Below are positions 1 to 7,500 of a DNA stretch of 50,666 bases, one piece after another. Position 1 is the stretch's first letter; the number at the start of each line of letters is the position of its first letter. The stretch is from an uncultured Clostridia bacterium (GTDB lineage Bacteria > Bacillota > Clostridia > Oscillospirales > Acutalibacteraceae): contig CALGRR010000017.1 in NCBI GenBank assembly GCA_937880805.1, positions 1 through 50,666 on the forward strand, given 5' to 3'. Below the pieces are notes generated by a model that saw only the letters and a program-made list of their open reading frames with translations, had not been told where the DNA came from and did no database searches. The translations under genes and the position numbers were made by a program.

Positions 1-24
1 CCTATGACCGAATATATAATGGGC

Positions 25-69
25 AAGGGCGAAGCCCTTCCGCAACTCTGCACTCTGCACTCTGCACTC
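25..69. repeat. Small hairpin plus 7-bp tandem repeat
   Basis: A perfect hairpin (AAGGGC-GAA-GCCCTT, 25-39) is followed by three exact copies of ACTCTGC (45-65) and a partial fourth. No reading frame crosses it convincingly. It looks like a non-coding dispersed repeat of the kind found in intergenic gaps; its function is unknown. Confidence 0.5.
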
Positions 70-177
70 ACCACTCAAAACGCAGACCCTTCATTACGAA
101 TTAACCATATTACTCAAACGTATAAATATATTATAACATTATATATATAGTGCGTGTCAATAGAAATACAAAATAAA

Positions 178-200
178 AAGGGAGCAAGATTGCTCCCTTT
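178..200 (-). terminator. Intrinsic terminator of the LCP gene
   Basis: The hairpin AAAGGGAGCAA-GA-TTGCTCCCTTT lies 4 nt past the LCP stop codon. Read on the minus strand it is followed by a run of T. It fits a rho-independent terminator. Confidence 0.8.
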
Positions 201-203
201 AAA

Positions 204-1685
204 TTAATATTCTGTTTCTTCTTCGTAGTAATAACCGGTTGTTGTTTCTTCTTCTTCTTCTTCCGAATCGTCACCGTTCCAATAATTATCGGTTTCCTCT
301 TCGGTGGTTTCTTCATCATCTCTGTTATACGGGAAGTTGAAGGTGTAATCACGGAAGCGGGTTGTTGTTTCGTCATCGTCATAGCGGTTGAAAAGGCTTC
401 GTCTTGTTGTTGTTGTTTCATCCTCTTCGTATTCGGTGGAGCTGTAGCTGTTTTCCGAAGAATAGCTGCCGTTTACCATTTCAAGTGCCGAAATATGGGT
501 TTCGGGATTAATCTCGATATTGGTGTTATCATAAAGAAGAAGCTGCAAATCTCTTGCTGCACGGATATAATCAACAATCCACACATCAAGATAGCCTGTG
601 TAGGTTCTGAAATGCGACATTGCCATACGGTATTCTTCCGCAGGCATTACCGTGCTGCTTATATCGAATTTGAGCCAGCCATCGGTTATCGCCTTTGTGC
701 CGAGTGAAAGAATTTCACTTGTGCTGAAATTTGTTGTTACATAGGGAAGGAAGGTCTGAATTGCGTTGTTAAGGTCGGAAAGCGAAGAGGATTTAACGCT
801 CTTTATGAGTGATGAAATCAGCTCACGCTGCCTTCTTGTTCTTTCAACCTCGCTGTCAAGTTTTCTGATTCTTGCATAAACAAGAGCGTGCTCACCGTCA
901 AGAAGAACGCTTTCACCGCTTTCAAAGCCTTTCAGACGGGTTGTGCGGTTCATATAGTTTGCTTCCTTTTCGGTTACGGGAACGGATATTCCTCCCAGAG
1001 CATCAACCGCAGAAATGAAAGACTCATAGTTGATTGAAACGAAATGGTCAATCTCAATCTTATAGTTGTTTGACAAAACCTCCATCAGCTTTGCGGGGCC
1101 GCCCCAGGAATATGAATGGTTGGTTTTATCGTATCTTTCGTGCCCGTTGATGTCCATATAAGTATAAGAGTCACGCAGGAATGAAGAAATCGTTATTTTT
1201 TTTGTTTTTGTGTTAACCGAAACAAGCATTGTTGAGTCGGAGCGTGAAGAGCCGTCTTCGTTATCCTCGCCGATAAGCAAAACATTTATAACATTCTTGC
1301 TGTGAAGATGCTCGCCGCCGTTGGTTGCCCAGGATTTAATCAAATCCTTGAGCGATTCGGCACCCTCAATATCATAGATTGTTTCGTAGCTTATATTCTC
1401 TTCGTATTCCGTTGCAAAGGTTGCATCGGGGTTACCCTGATTTCCGTCATTATAGTTTATAAGAGAAAAAATCTTTCTCACATAAGCACCGCCGACTGCC
1501 GAAAAAACAAGCACAAGGCAAATTACAAGGCTGAGAATTGCCTTGAGATTCCTTTTTTTGTTTCTCAGAAAAAAGGGCTTGAATTTATAATTCATAAAAT
1601 GCTTTATTTTGTTTTTAAATCCCTTCGGTGTACTGTAGCTCTGAATATCTTCAAAGCCACCCGAACGCCGTTTTTTTTCACTCAC
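204..1685 (-). CDS. LytR-CpsA-Psr (LCP) family cell-wall glycopolymer transferase
   Basis: LCP proteins attach teichoic acid or capsular glycopolymers from undecaprenyl carriers to peptidoglycan on the outer face of the membrane. This 493-residue protein has a basic cytoplasmic N-terminus, one membrane helix around residues 49-71 and an extracellular LCP domain around 130-300. Family motifs seen include VLLIGEDN, SDSTMLVSVN, SFLRDSY, an NHSYSWGGP segment and VYARIRKLDSEVERTRRQ (substrate-pocket arginines). The last ~80 residues are an acidic, Thr/Tyr-rich low-complexity tail (EETT, EEEEEETTTGYYY) not needed for the fold. The start is GTG at 1685 with AGGTGA just upstream. It is a single-gene unit with its own promoter and terminator. 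Family call is firm; the exact polymer is unknown. Confidence 0.92.
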   Translation of the reverse strand: MSEKKRRSGGFEDIQSYSTPKGFKNKIKHFMNYKFKPFFLRNKKRNLKAILSLVICLVLVFSAVGGAYVRKIFSLINYNDGNQGNPDATFATEYEENISYETIYDIEGAESLKDLIKSWATNGGEHLHSKNVINVLLIGEDNEDGSSRSDSTMLVSVNTKTKKITISSFLRDSYTYMDINGHERYDKTNHSYSWGGPAKLMEVLSNNYKIEIDHFVSINYESFISAVDALGGISVPVTEKEANYMNRTTRLKGFESGESVLLDGEHALVYARIRKLDSEVERTRRQRELISSLIKSVKSSSLSDLNNAIQTFLPYVTTNFSTSEILSLGTKAITDGWLKFDISSTVMPAEEYRMAMSHFRTYTGYLDVWIVDYIRAARDLQLLLYDNTNIEINPETHISALEMVNGSYSSENSYSSTEYEEDETTTTRRSLFNRYDDDETTTRFRDYTFNFPYNRDDEETTEEETDNYWNGDDSEEEEEETTTGYYYEEETEY

Positions 1686-1734
1686 AATATCACCTGCATA
1701 TATATTAATTACATTCTTAAATAACCAATTACCT

Positions 1735-1763
1735 ATTATAGCACATATTTCGCCAAATGTTAA
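1735..1763 (-). promoter_or_regulatory. Sigma-A-type promoter for the LCP gene
   Basis: On the minus strand TTAACA (1758-1763), a 17-nt spacer and TATAAT (1735-1740) lie about 50 nt upstream of the GTG start. Confidence 0.75.
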
Positions 1764-1802
1764 CAGAAAAGCCTGAATTTGTTTGAAAAATTTTTATGAA
1801 CA

Positions 1803-1832
1803 AAAAGCATCCGCCCCAAAGCAGATGCTTTT
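1803..1832 (-). terminator. Intrinsic terminator of the polysaccharide deacetylase gene
   Basis: Nine-base stem AAAAGCATC/GATGCTTTT with a 12-nt loop directly after the stop codon at 1839. Minus-strand reading ends in a T-rich tail. Confidence 0.65.
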
Positions 1833-1838
1833 GATGCG

Positions 1839-2906
1839 TTATTGATTTTTAACAAGATATTTTGCGTTTACCCATCCCGAATGCTCTTCATAGGAAACAT
1901 ATGCCCAGCCTTCAACTGCCTTTGAAACAGAAACAGAGGTTCCGTTGGCAATTTTTGCAACAACGGCTGCATCGGCACTTGCTCCTGCTCTCATATTCAG
2001 GGGGCTGCCTTTTGTTTTAACGGTGTAGTTACCCACGGCAAGCACCTCGGTGAACGGCTGAGTTGCCTCTTCAGGCACCTTGGCATAGCTGTAAACCTTT
2101 CCGCCTTCGAGCTTTTCGCCGTAAGCTTCAAAAAGCTCACTTACCGTTACGAGCTTAAAGCCCTTTGCGGTGAGCTCGGGAATAATAATCTCACACAGGT
2201 CTGCGGTGAATTCATAAATATCGTGCATAAGCACAATATCGCCGCTTTCGGCACTCGAAACAACATCATCGGCTATTCTGCGAAGCTCGGCATTACGCTC
2301 TTCTTCGCTTCGGTCTTTGTTTGCCGCATCCTTGGCTTTCCAATCCTTGGTGTCTATTGACCATTGAATAAGAGGCATACCTATTTTATCCTCAACGCCT
2401 TTATATGCACCGCCCGGTGCTCTGAAAAGCTTGGGCTCGCTGCCGATAAGAGCCTTTATTGACTCGTTCGGGCCTTTTACCTGCTCGGAGATTGTGCCCG
2501 CACTGCACTTTGTGAGAATTTTATGGCTTTGCGTGTGGTTTGCAATTTCGCAGCCCATACGGTGCGCACGGGATATGGTTTCAGCATTATCCGAAATATT
2601 GTATCCCACAAGGAAAAAGGTTGCAACGCCGTTGTTCTTTTCAAGAACATCAAGAATTCTGTTTGTGGTTTTGTGATACGGACCGTCATCAAAGGTCAGG
2701 GCAATGAGCTTATCTTTTGATGAGTATTTGCTTTGGGTTGCGGTTGTTGTTTCTGCATCGGAATGCGAAACTGATTCGCCGCTGTTTGCTGCGGCTGTGT
2801 TGTTTTCGCTGACGGGCTTGGTTTTATCGTTTTTGCATCCCGTTAAAACACCTGCAAAAACAAGAACAATCGCCAGAATAAAAGCGACAGCTTTCTTTGT
2901 TTTCAT
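1839..2906 (-). CDS. Lipoprotein polysaccharide deacetylase (NodB/CE4) with C-terminal SH3 domain
   Basis: Predicted secreted metal-dependent deacetylase acting on peptidoglycan or another N-acetylated polysaccharide. The chosen ATG at 2906 begins a lipoprotein signal peptide (MKTKKAVAFILA... with lipobox LTGC), and GGGGGA lies upstream. Translation from the longer open frame to 3026 would bury this signal. CE4 motifs are present in order: TFDDGP (metal Asp), NHTQSH (metal His pair), FRAPGG, DTKDW and LMHDI. The final ~60 residues form a bacterial SH3 domain (LNMRAGAS ... GWVNAKYLV), which usually binds cell wall. It is 355 residues. Upstream, TGTATAAT (2946-2953) is a plausible extended -10. 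Peptidoglycan N-acetylglucosamine deacetylase is the likeliest role, but the substrate is inferred. Confidence 0.93.
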   Translation of the reverse strand: MKTKKAVAFILAIVLVFAGVLTGCKNDKTKPVSENNTAAANSGESVSHSDAETTTATQSKYSSKDKLIALTFDDGPYHKTTNRILDVLEKNNGVATFFLVGYNISDNAETISRAHRMGCEIANHTQSHKILTKCSAGTISEQVKGPNESIKALIGSEPKLFRAPGGAYKGVEDKIGMPLIQWSIDTKDWKAKDAANKDRSEEERNAELRRIADDVVSSAESGDIVLMHDIYEFTADLCEIIIPELTAKGFKLVTVSELFEAYGEKLEGGKVYSYAKVPEEATQPFTEVLAVGNYTVKTKGSPLNMRAGASADAAVVAKIANGTSVSVSKAVEGWAYVSYEEHSGWVNAKYLVKNQ

Positions 2907-3034
2907 TTTAAATTCCCCCGAATTATATCTTTTTTTATCATTTTCATTATACATCTTTTTATTCTGAGTAATATTCTGAAAAAGAAAAATAACAGCAATA
3001 TGAAATATTTTACTGTTTTGTAACATTTAAAAAT

Positions 3035-3065
3035 AAAACCCCTTGCGTTTTTTGCAAAGGGTTTT
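3035..3065 (-). terminator. Intrinsic terminator of the condensation-domain gene
   Basis: Imperfect hairpin AAAACCCCTTGC...GCAAAGGGTTTT, with T-rich sequence on the minus strand, 8 nt past the stop codon at 3073. Confidence 0.7.
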
Positions 3066-3072
3066 GGTTGAT

Positions 3073-4461
3073 TTAAATTCTGTCCATAATCTCGCCGAGT
3101 GTCATTTCGGGGTTCTGAACGCCGAGCATAAGTGCTTTTGCGGTGCCTTCGTGAAGAGAATCAATATCCTCCCTGCTCACGAACTTTGTTCTGTGCATAC
3201 TTGAAAGCTTGAGGCAGCCTGTGTGAGCATCCTTCATTGCAAAAGCATAGAGCACCATAATGTATCTGCCGAGTGAATAGCCTTCAAATTCATATTCCCA
3301 GTTGCTCATTGTGCCCGCTTCAAGGGGGAACCACGAGAACATCATTGTTGATGCACCTGCGGCAGGGCGGTAGTTGAAGAGCTTCTGCTGAAGCTTGCGG
3401 TATTCAAGATAGGGATAATTCATATGCTGGAATGCCCAGAACTGAATTTCGCTCATTTTGTGAAGAGCTTCCATAAAGGTTGTTTCTTCGGGAAGCTTGA
3501 TTCGCCACGGAAGGGGAACTGCAAGGTTGCCGCCCGAACGTTTCTCGGAAAGAGTGCGGCGTCTGGGACAGAGAACGATGAAATATGTATCGTTATGTCT
3601 GTTGTTTATTTTTGAAACGTGAAGACGCATTGCAAGCTGAACAAGGCATTCGCCGCCAACACCGTTTTCTTTCATAAATTCAAAAATCTTCTGGCTGTCG
3701 TCATAGGGGAGGCTGTATTTAACAAGACCGGCCTTATCGTGAATGGGGTCGAAAAGTGACGGAGCCATAATTGAGGGGTCTTTTTTCTTTGCACGCTCTG
3801 CCTCGAGAAGCTTGGGGCCTTCAACGCCGAGATAAAGAGGCTCGCCGTTTTTGGTCATATATTCTGTGTAAGCAGCTTCTTCTTTTTTGAGATTTTCGGG
3901 GTTTGCAACATATGCAAGCTCTTTCTTTATGGTATCCTCATATTTGCCTAAGGGCTTGGGCATCGGAGTGCCGTTCATAAGGCTGTCATACACCGCAAAA
4001 AGGTCTGCAAAGAAAATGAAAACGGCTGCGTTATCCATAACAAGATGATGAACGCAGAGATAAACGCCGCAGCGGTTATCGTGAGTGCGGAAAAACTTTA
4101 TTCTGTATGTTTCATCTTTAAGCATTCTGACGGGCTTCTGTGCATCCGCACCGAGAACATCAAGACGCTCTTCCTTCGATTTGAAATTTAAAACGGGAAT
4201 ATTTTCTTCTTTGTATTCATCAAGAAAGTACTGCTTGATTTTGCCCTTTTCCTTGAAGAAACGAAGACGAAGGCAGTCATTTCTTTCAATTTCAATATTG
4301 AATGCCTTTTGCATAACATCAAAATCAAGCTCTTTATCAACAATCATTGATTCGGGAATCTGTGTAACCTGCTTGTGGAAAAAGCTGTGCTTGAGCATAA
4401 ACTGAATCATATCCTGAGCAGGGATAAGGTCATAGGCTGTTTTTGCGGGAATTTTTTTCAT
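3073..4461 (-). CDS. Stand-alone condensation-domain-like acyltransferase
   Basis: This 462-residue protein matches the length of a single condensation (C) domain of the chloramphenicol acetyltransferase-like fold, used by non-ribosomal peptide synthetases, PapA-type acyltransferases and alcohol acetyltransferases. The catalytic motif HHxxxD is intact as HHLVMD in its usual place about one third along the chain. No adenylation, carrier or thioesterase domain is present in it or beside it, so it is a free-standing acyl- or aminoacyl-transferring enzyme rather than part of an assembly line seen here. It is monocistronic with its own promoter. ATG at 4461 is preceded by GGAGGG. Substrates cannot be read from sequence; an ester-forming role on a lipid or glycolipid is one possibility. 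Confidence 0.75.
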   Translation of the reverse strand: MKKIPAKTAYDLIPAQDMIQFMLKHSFFHKQVTQIPESMIVDKELDFDVMQKAFNIEIERNDCLRLRFFKEKGKIKQYFLDEYKEENIPVLNFKSKEERLDVLGADAQKPVRMLKDETYRIKFFRTHDNRCGVYLCVHHLVMDNAAVFIFFADLFAVYDSLMNGTPMPKPLGKYEDTIKKELAYVANPENLKKEEAAYTEYMTKNGEPLYLGVEGPKLLEAERAKKKDPSIMAPSLFDPIHDKAGLVKYSLPYDDSQKIFEFMKENGVGGECLVQLAMRLHVSKINNRHNDTYFIVLCPRRRTLSEKRSGGNLAVPLPWRIKLPEETTFMEALHKMSEIQFWAFQHMNYPYLEYRKLQQKLFNYRPAAGASTMMFSWFPLEAGTMSNWEYEFEGYSLGRYIMVLYAFAMKDAHTGCLKLSSMHRTKFVSREDIDSLHEGTAKALMLGVQNPEMTLGEIMDRI

Positions 4462-4477
4462 TATACACCCTCCGTTT

Positions 4478-4506
4478 ATAATACATTAATTATTACATAC
4501 TTTCAA
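4478..4506 (-). promoter_or_regulatory. Promoter of the condensation-domain gene
   Basis: TTGAAA (4501-4506), 17-nt spacer, TATTAT (4478-4483) on the minus strand, 17 nt before the start codon. Confidence 0.75.
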
Positions 4507-4560
4507 CAAACGACGCGAGATGTGTCTAATTTTATCATTACATTTTTTGCCACACAATGT

Positions 4561-4593
4561 GCAAAACTGCGGTTTTGCCCAAAAATCGGGCAA
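4561..4593. other. Two overlapping hairpins upstream of the condensation-domain promoter
   Basis: GCAAAAC-TGCG-GTTTTGC (4561-4578) shares its right arm with TTGCCC...GGGCAA (4575-4593). Both cannot form together. They lie about 55 nt upstream of the promoter and could be a regulator site or a remnant terminator. The rest of the 4462-4690 gap shows no gene. Confidence 0.4.
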
Positions 4594-4689
4594 GGTTAAG
4601 ACAAAATGTAGTTTTTGTCTGTAAATAAAAATGGGCTTGGTTTGACTTGGTAAAACGATTGGTTTAAATTTTTAAATGAAATCGTGCTG

Positions 4690-4832
4690 ATGCACGGTGA
4701 AATCAGACTATGCTGATGAAATCAAAACTATTGCTTGGTGAAATTAAATCCGCCCATCGCCGCAGCGATTTCACTTGAGAGCAGCGAAAACTTCATATTG
4801 CAGTGCAATATTTCATATGCCGAGAGGCGTAT
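4690..4832. repeat. Array of miniature hairpins separated by TTTCA/GAAAT words
   Basis: Within a 411-bp gene-free stretch (4462-4872) are several tiny stem-loops: CGTG-ctgat-GCACG, CGC-cgCAGCG, ATATTGC-AGT-GCAATAT (4795-4811) and ATATGCC-GAGA-GGCGTAT (4815-4832). They are punctuated by TTTCA or its complement TGAAA. No open frame is credible. The pattern is a non-coding repeat array of unknown function. Confidence 0.6.
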
Positions 4833-4839
4833 TTAATTG

Positions 4840-4871
4840 AAAAAGCGGTTTGCATTCGCAAACCGCTTTTT
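4840..4871 (-). terminator. Terminator of the tRNA-Met/tRNA-Glu transcript
   Basis: A 14-bp perfect stem AAAAAGCGGTTTGC / GCAAACCGCTTTTT with a 4-nt loop directly after the tRNA-Glu 3' end. It is symmetrical and could also stop plus-strand transcription. Confidence 0.9.
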
Positions 4872-4872
4872 C

Positions 4873-4947
4873 TGGTGACCCGGACGGGAATCGAACCCGT
4901 GTTACCGCCGTGAAAGGGCGGTGTCTTAACCGCTTGACCACCGGGCC
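4873..4947 (-). tRNA. tRNA-Glu (UUC)
   Basis: The minus strand folds into a cloverleaf: acceptor GGCCCGG/CCGGGTC, anticodon stem CCGCC/GGCGG with loop CTTTCAC giving anticodon UUC, T arm ACGGG-TTCGATT-CCCGT, discriminator A and encoded CCA (4873-4875). Confidence 0.97.
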
Positions 4948-4954
4948 ATTTAAT

Positions 4955-5030
4955 TGGTAGCGGCAGTTGGATTTGAACCCACGACCTACCGGGTATGAAC
5001 CGGTTGCTCTAGCCTCTGAGCTATGCCGCC
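4955..5030 (-). tRNA. tRNA-Met (CAU), elongator type
   Basis: Cloverleaf on the minus strand: acceptor GGCGGCA/TGCCGCT, anticodon stem ACCGG/CCGGT with loop TTCATAC, encoded CCA. The anticodon stem lacks the three consecutive G:C pairs of initiator tRNA, so elongator Met is favoured; an Ile2 (lysidine) tRNA is less likely. The T stem GTGGG/CCAAC carries a G-A mismatch at its third pair. It is 7 nt upstream of tRNA-Glu and cotranscribed. Confidence 0.93.
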
Positions 5031-5133
5031 AAATATCGTGCTTCGTAGAAAGCTTGTTTATTATATTATATAAAAACTGATTTGTCAACAGTTTTTTGAA
5101 AAAATTTAATTGTTTTTATTCAGAGGTAAATGT

Positions 5134-5553
5134 TTATCCTCTTTTTTCATAAAAAACATTTACAAAGAAATAAACTATTGAAAACAGTAACAGACAAGAA
5201 CATAATGAAACTGCAATTGTTGCAAAAATTGGATTTTCAGTCTGCCGATGAAGAACGCCTGAAATTATTACAGCTATTCCGATGCAATAAAACAAAACTC
5301 GTGAAGCAATTGTAGTGCTTTTCAAGGCTATATATACATCTCTTTCATCTTCAGCATTGTCTATTGATTTTTCAGCTAAAAAGCAGGGCGAAACGGAGGT
5401 GCATAAAAGCACACATCCGTTAACGGCTGTCATAACCATAGCAAAAACTAAATCCAGACTCTTATACTGAATGTTTGTAATTAACGAAAAAAGAGAAAAG
5501 AAAAGAGAAATAATACCGATAATAAAATTCTTTTTATTTCTGATTATCTTCAT
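5134..5553 (-). CDS. Small four-helix membrane protein paired with an XRE regulator
   Basis: A 139-residue protein with four hydrophobic segments (about 9-27, 35-57, 83-103, 108-131). Between helices 2 and 3 is a conserved-looking cytoplasmic DERDVYIALKST segment, a signature of small membrane proteins (DUF2178-like) encoded next to YgzD-type HTH genes in Firmicutes. It starts 17 nt after the regulator stop codon, with GGAGG before ATG 5553, so the two form an operon. Function is unknown. A role in a membrane-stress or peptide-response module with its partner is only inference. Confidence 0.75.
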   Translation of the reverse strand: MKIIRNKKNFIIGIISLFFSLFSLITNIQYKSLDLVFAMVMTAVNGCVLLCTSVSPCFLAEKSIDNAEDERDVYIALKSTTIASRVLFYCIGIAVIISGVLHRQTENPIFATIAVSLCSCLLLFSIVYFFVNVFYEKRG

Positions 5554-5570
5554 ATAAATACCCCTCCGTT

Positions 5571-5762
5571 TTAATCAAGACAACATAATTCTTCTATTGT
5601 AACGCCAAAAACTCTTGAAAGCTTGTAAGCAAGCATCAAGGATGGACTGTATTGCTCTTTTTCTATTGAGATGATTGTTCGTTGCGAAACATTAACCATA
5701 TCAGCTAATTGCTGCTGAGTAAGGTTTGCTGCAATTCTCAGTTCTTTTACTCTTGTTTTCAT
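5571..5762 (-). CDS. Small XRE-family transcriptional regulator
   Basis: A 63-residue protein that is almost only a Cro/CI helix-turn-helix: TRVKELR, LTQQQLADMVNVSQRTI, IEKEQYSPSL, and the family end motif VFGVTIEEL. ATG 5762 is preferred over GTG 5768 because AAGGTG sits 5 nt upstream. Two perfect palindromes between the -10 box and the start codon suggest it represses its own operon. It is the YgzD-like type found with small membrane proteins. Confidence 0.92.
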   Translation of the reverse strand: MKTRVKELRIAANLTQQQLADMVNVSQRTIISIEKEQYSPSLMLAYKLSRVFGVTIEELCCLD

Positions 5763-5777
5763 AAACACACCTTAAAG

Positions 5778-5807
5778 TGAAGTTGACTTCATATGAAGCT
5801 AACTTCA
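5778..5807. promoter_or_regulatory. Twin operator palindromes of the XRE regulator
   Basis: TGAAGT-TG-ACTTCA (5778-5791) and TGAAGC-TA-ACTTCA (5794-5807) are 16 bp centre to centre. They cover the transcription start and touch the -10 box, the position expected for an autorepressor binding as two dimers. Confidence 0.75.
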
Positions 5808-5835
5808 TATTACCACAAAGAAAATATTTTGTCAA
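5807..5835 (-). promoter_or_regulatory. Consensus promoter of the XRE/membrane-protein operon
   Basis: TTGACA (5830-5835), 17-nt spacer, TAATAT (5807-5812) on the minus strand. Confidence 0.85.
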
Positions 5836-5836
5836 C

Positions 5837-5870
5837 AAAAAACGGTTGACAATTTAAATTGCCAACCGTT
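5837..5870 (-). terminator. Terminator of the oxaloacetate decarboxylase operon
   Basis: A 15-bp arm pair AACGGTTGACAATTT / AAATTGCCAACCGTT with one mismatch, then T6 on the minus strand. It lies 12 nt past the oadB stop and abuts the -35 box of the next operon. Confidence 0.85.
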
Positions 5871-5882
5871 TGAAGAATTACT

Positions 5883-7061
5883 TTATTTACCGAACATCAT
5901 AAGCAGGAAGCCTGCGGCAACCGCAGAACCGATAACGCCTGCAACGTTGGGACCCATTGCGTGCATAAGCAGGAAGTTGGTGGGATTATATTTTCTGCCT
6001 TCTGCCTGTGCAACACGGGCTGCCATGGGAACTGCGGAAACACCCGCAGAACCGATAAGGGGATTGATTTTTCCGCCTGTAATAGCATAGAGAAGCTTGC
6101 CGAGAATCAGACCGCCGACTGTTGAGAATGCAAAAGCAATAAGACCGAGAATAACAATCTTGATGGTTTTCCACTGAAGGAACTCTGTGCCGTTTGTTGT
6201 TGCACCAACGGTTACGCCGAGCATAATTGTAACAATGTTGGTGAGTGCATTCTGTGCTGTGTCGCTGAGTCTGTCGGTAACTCCGCATTCCTTAAGAAGA
6301 TTGCCGAACATAAGCATTCCGATAAGGGGAGCTGCGTCGGGAATAAGGAAGGAAACAACAACGAAAACAATAACAGGGAAGATAATCTTTTCTGTTTTGC
6401 TTACTTTACGAAGTTGCTTCATTTCAACCTTTCTTTCCTTCTCTGTTGTGAGAAGCTTCATAAGAGGAGGCTGAATAAGCGGAATGAGTGCCATATATGA
6501 ATATGCCGCAAGGGCGATGGGGCCGAGAAGGTGGCCTGCAAGCTTTGAGGCAACAAGAATTGCCGTGGGGCCGTCTGCACCGCCGATGATTGCTATTGAA
6601 GCAGCCTCCTGCGGGGTGAAGCCGAGGAGAATAGCGATAACAAAAGCGATATAAATACCGAGCTGTGCGGCTGCGCCTAAAAGAAGGCTTACGGGGTTTG
6701 CGAGCAGAGGACCGAAATCGGTCATTGCACCGATGCCGAGGAAGATAAGGCAGGGGAAGATTGAACTCTTAACGCCTGCGTAAATCAGCCTGAGAACACC
6801 CGAATCATACCAATGAGCACCTTCAACGATGTTTGAGGTATCCATAAGTCCCGTGGGGTCATCCATAAGACCCGCACCGGGCATATTGGCAAGAAGAATG
6901 CCGAATGCTATGGGAACAAGCAGAAGCGGCTCGAACTTCTTGACGATTGCAAGATAAAGGAAAACAACGGAAACAAGAATCATAACTGCGTTCTGCCATT
7001 CAAGCAGAGCAAGACCCGAGCTTTCCCATATTCCTTTTAATATTTCTGTGATAAATTCCAT
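5883..7061 (-). CDS. oadB: Na+-translocating decarboxylase beta subunit (OadB/GcdB family)
   Basis: The membrane subunit that decarboxylates carboxybiotin and uses the energy to export Na+. At 392 residues it has the usual family length with about nine or more hydrophobic helices. The functional motif GGADGPTAI, containing the Asp needed for Na+ coupling, is present, followed by the PPLMKLLTT region and the C-terminal GSAGVSAVPMAARVAQ helix with conserved Ser/Arg. It is the last gene of oadA-oadG-BCCP-oadB and starts 11 nt after the BCCP stop. Beta subunits of glutaconyl- and methylmalonyl-CoA decarboxylases look alike; the carboxyltransferase gene in this operon points to oxaloacetate. Confidence 0.95.
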   Translation of the reverse strand: MEFITEILKGIWESSGLALLEWQNAVMILVSVVFLYLAIVKKFEPLLLVPIAFGILLANMPGAGLMDDPTGLMDTSNIVEGAHWYDSGVLRLIYAGVKSSIFPCLIFLGIGAMTDFGPLLANPVSLLLGAAAQLGIYIAFVIAILLGFTPQEAASIAIIGGADGPTAILVASKLAGHLLGPIALAAYSYMALIPLIQPPLMKLLTTEKERKVEMKQLRKVSKTEKIIFPVIVFVVVSFLIPDAAPLIGMLMFGNLLKECGVTDRLSDTAQNALTNIVTIMLGVTVGATTNGTEFLQWKTIKIVILGLIAFAFSTVGGLILGKLLYAITGGKINPLIGSAGVSAVPMAARVAQAEGRKYNPTNFLLMHAMGPNVAGVIGSAVAAGFLLMMFGK

Positions 7062-7072
7062 TGAAACTCTCC

Positions 7073-7495
7073 TTAGCCGATAACAGCAAGAACAGCGTCG
7101 GTTTCAACGGTTGAACCCTTTGAAACAAGAACCTGAGTGAGAGTGCCTGCACAGGGGGCAACGATTTCATTTTCCATCTTCATAGCTTCAAGAACGATGA
7201 TAACATCGCCTGCTGCTACTGCCGAGCCTGCGGTTTTGTTAACTGCAAGGATTGTGCCGGGCATAGGAGCAAGAATCTGAGTTCCGTCTGCGGGAGCAGC
7301 GGGAGCTGCAGGTGCGGGTGCTGCTGCGGGTGCAGGAGCTGCTGCGGGAGCAGGTGCAGCAACGGGTGCGGGTGCTGCTGCGGGAGCAACGGGAGCTGCT
7401 GCAACGGGTGCATCAGATACATTCATAATAACTGCCTGGGTTTCTTCAACCTCTACTTCATATGCTTTACCGTTAAGATTTACAACGTATTTCAT
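7073..7495 (-). CDS. Biotin carboxyl carrier protein of the decarboxylase
   Basis: A 140-residue biotinyl protein that shuttles CO2 from the carboxyltransferase to the membrane subunit. A short N-terminal segment (MKYVVNLNGKAYEVEV) is followed by a ~45-residue Ala/Pro linker made of AP-rich repeats, then a biotinyl domain with the biotinylation site EAMKMEN (Lys106). The flexible linker is typical of swinging-arm carriers. The carrier is a separate polypeptide here rather than the C-terminus of OadA. It sits 5 nt downstream of the gamma-like gene in the same operon. Confidence 0.96.
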   Translation of the reverse strand: MKYVVNLNGKAYEVEVEETQAVIMNVSDAPVAAAPVAPAAAPAPVAAPAPAAAPAPAAAPAPAAPAAPADGTQILAPMPGTILAVNKTAGSAVAAGDVIIVLEAMKMENEIVAPCAGTLTQVLVSKGSTVETDAVLAVIG

Positions 7496-7500
7496 AATTA

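Noticed and set aside
45..69. Tandem ACTCTGC repeats as a CRISPR array
   Set aside because: Units are 7 bp and contiguous with no spacers, and there are no cas genes in the window.
2907..3026. Longer N-terminus for the polysaccharide deacetylase
   Set aside because: It would place ~40 residues before a clear lipoprotein signal peptide, and the internal ATG has its own GGGGGA.
4813..5088. 91-residue minus-strand frame
   Set aside because: It runs through tRNA-Glu, tRNA-Met and the terminator, so it is a chance frame.
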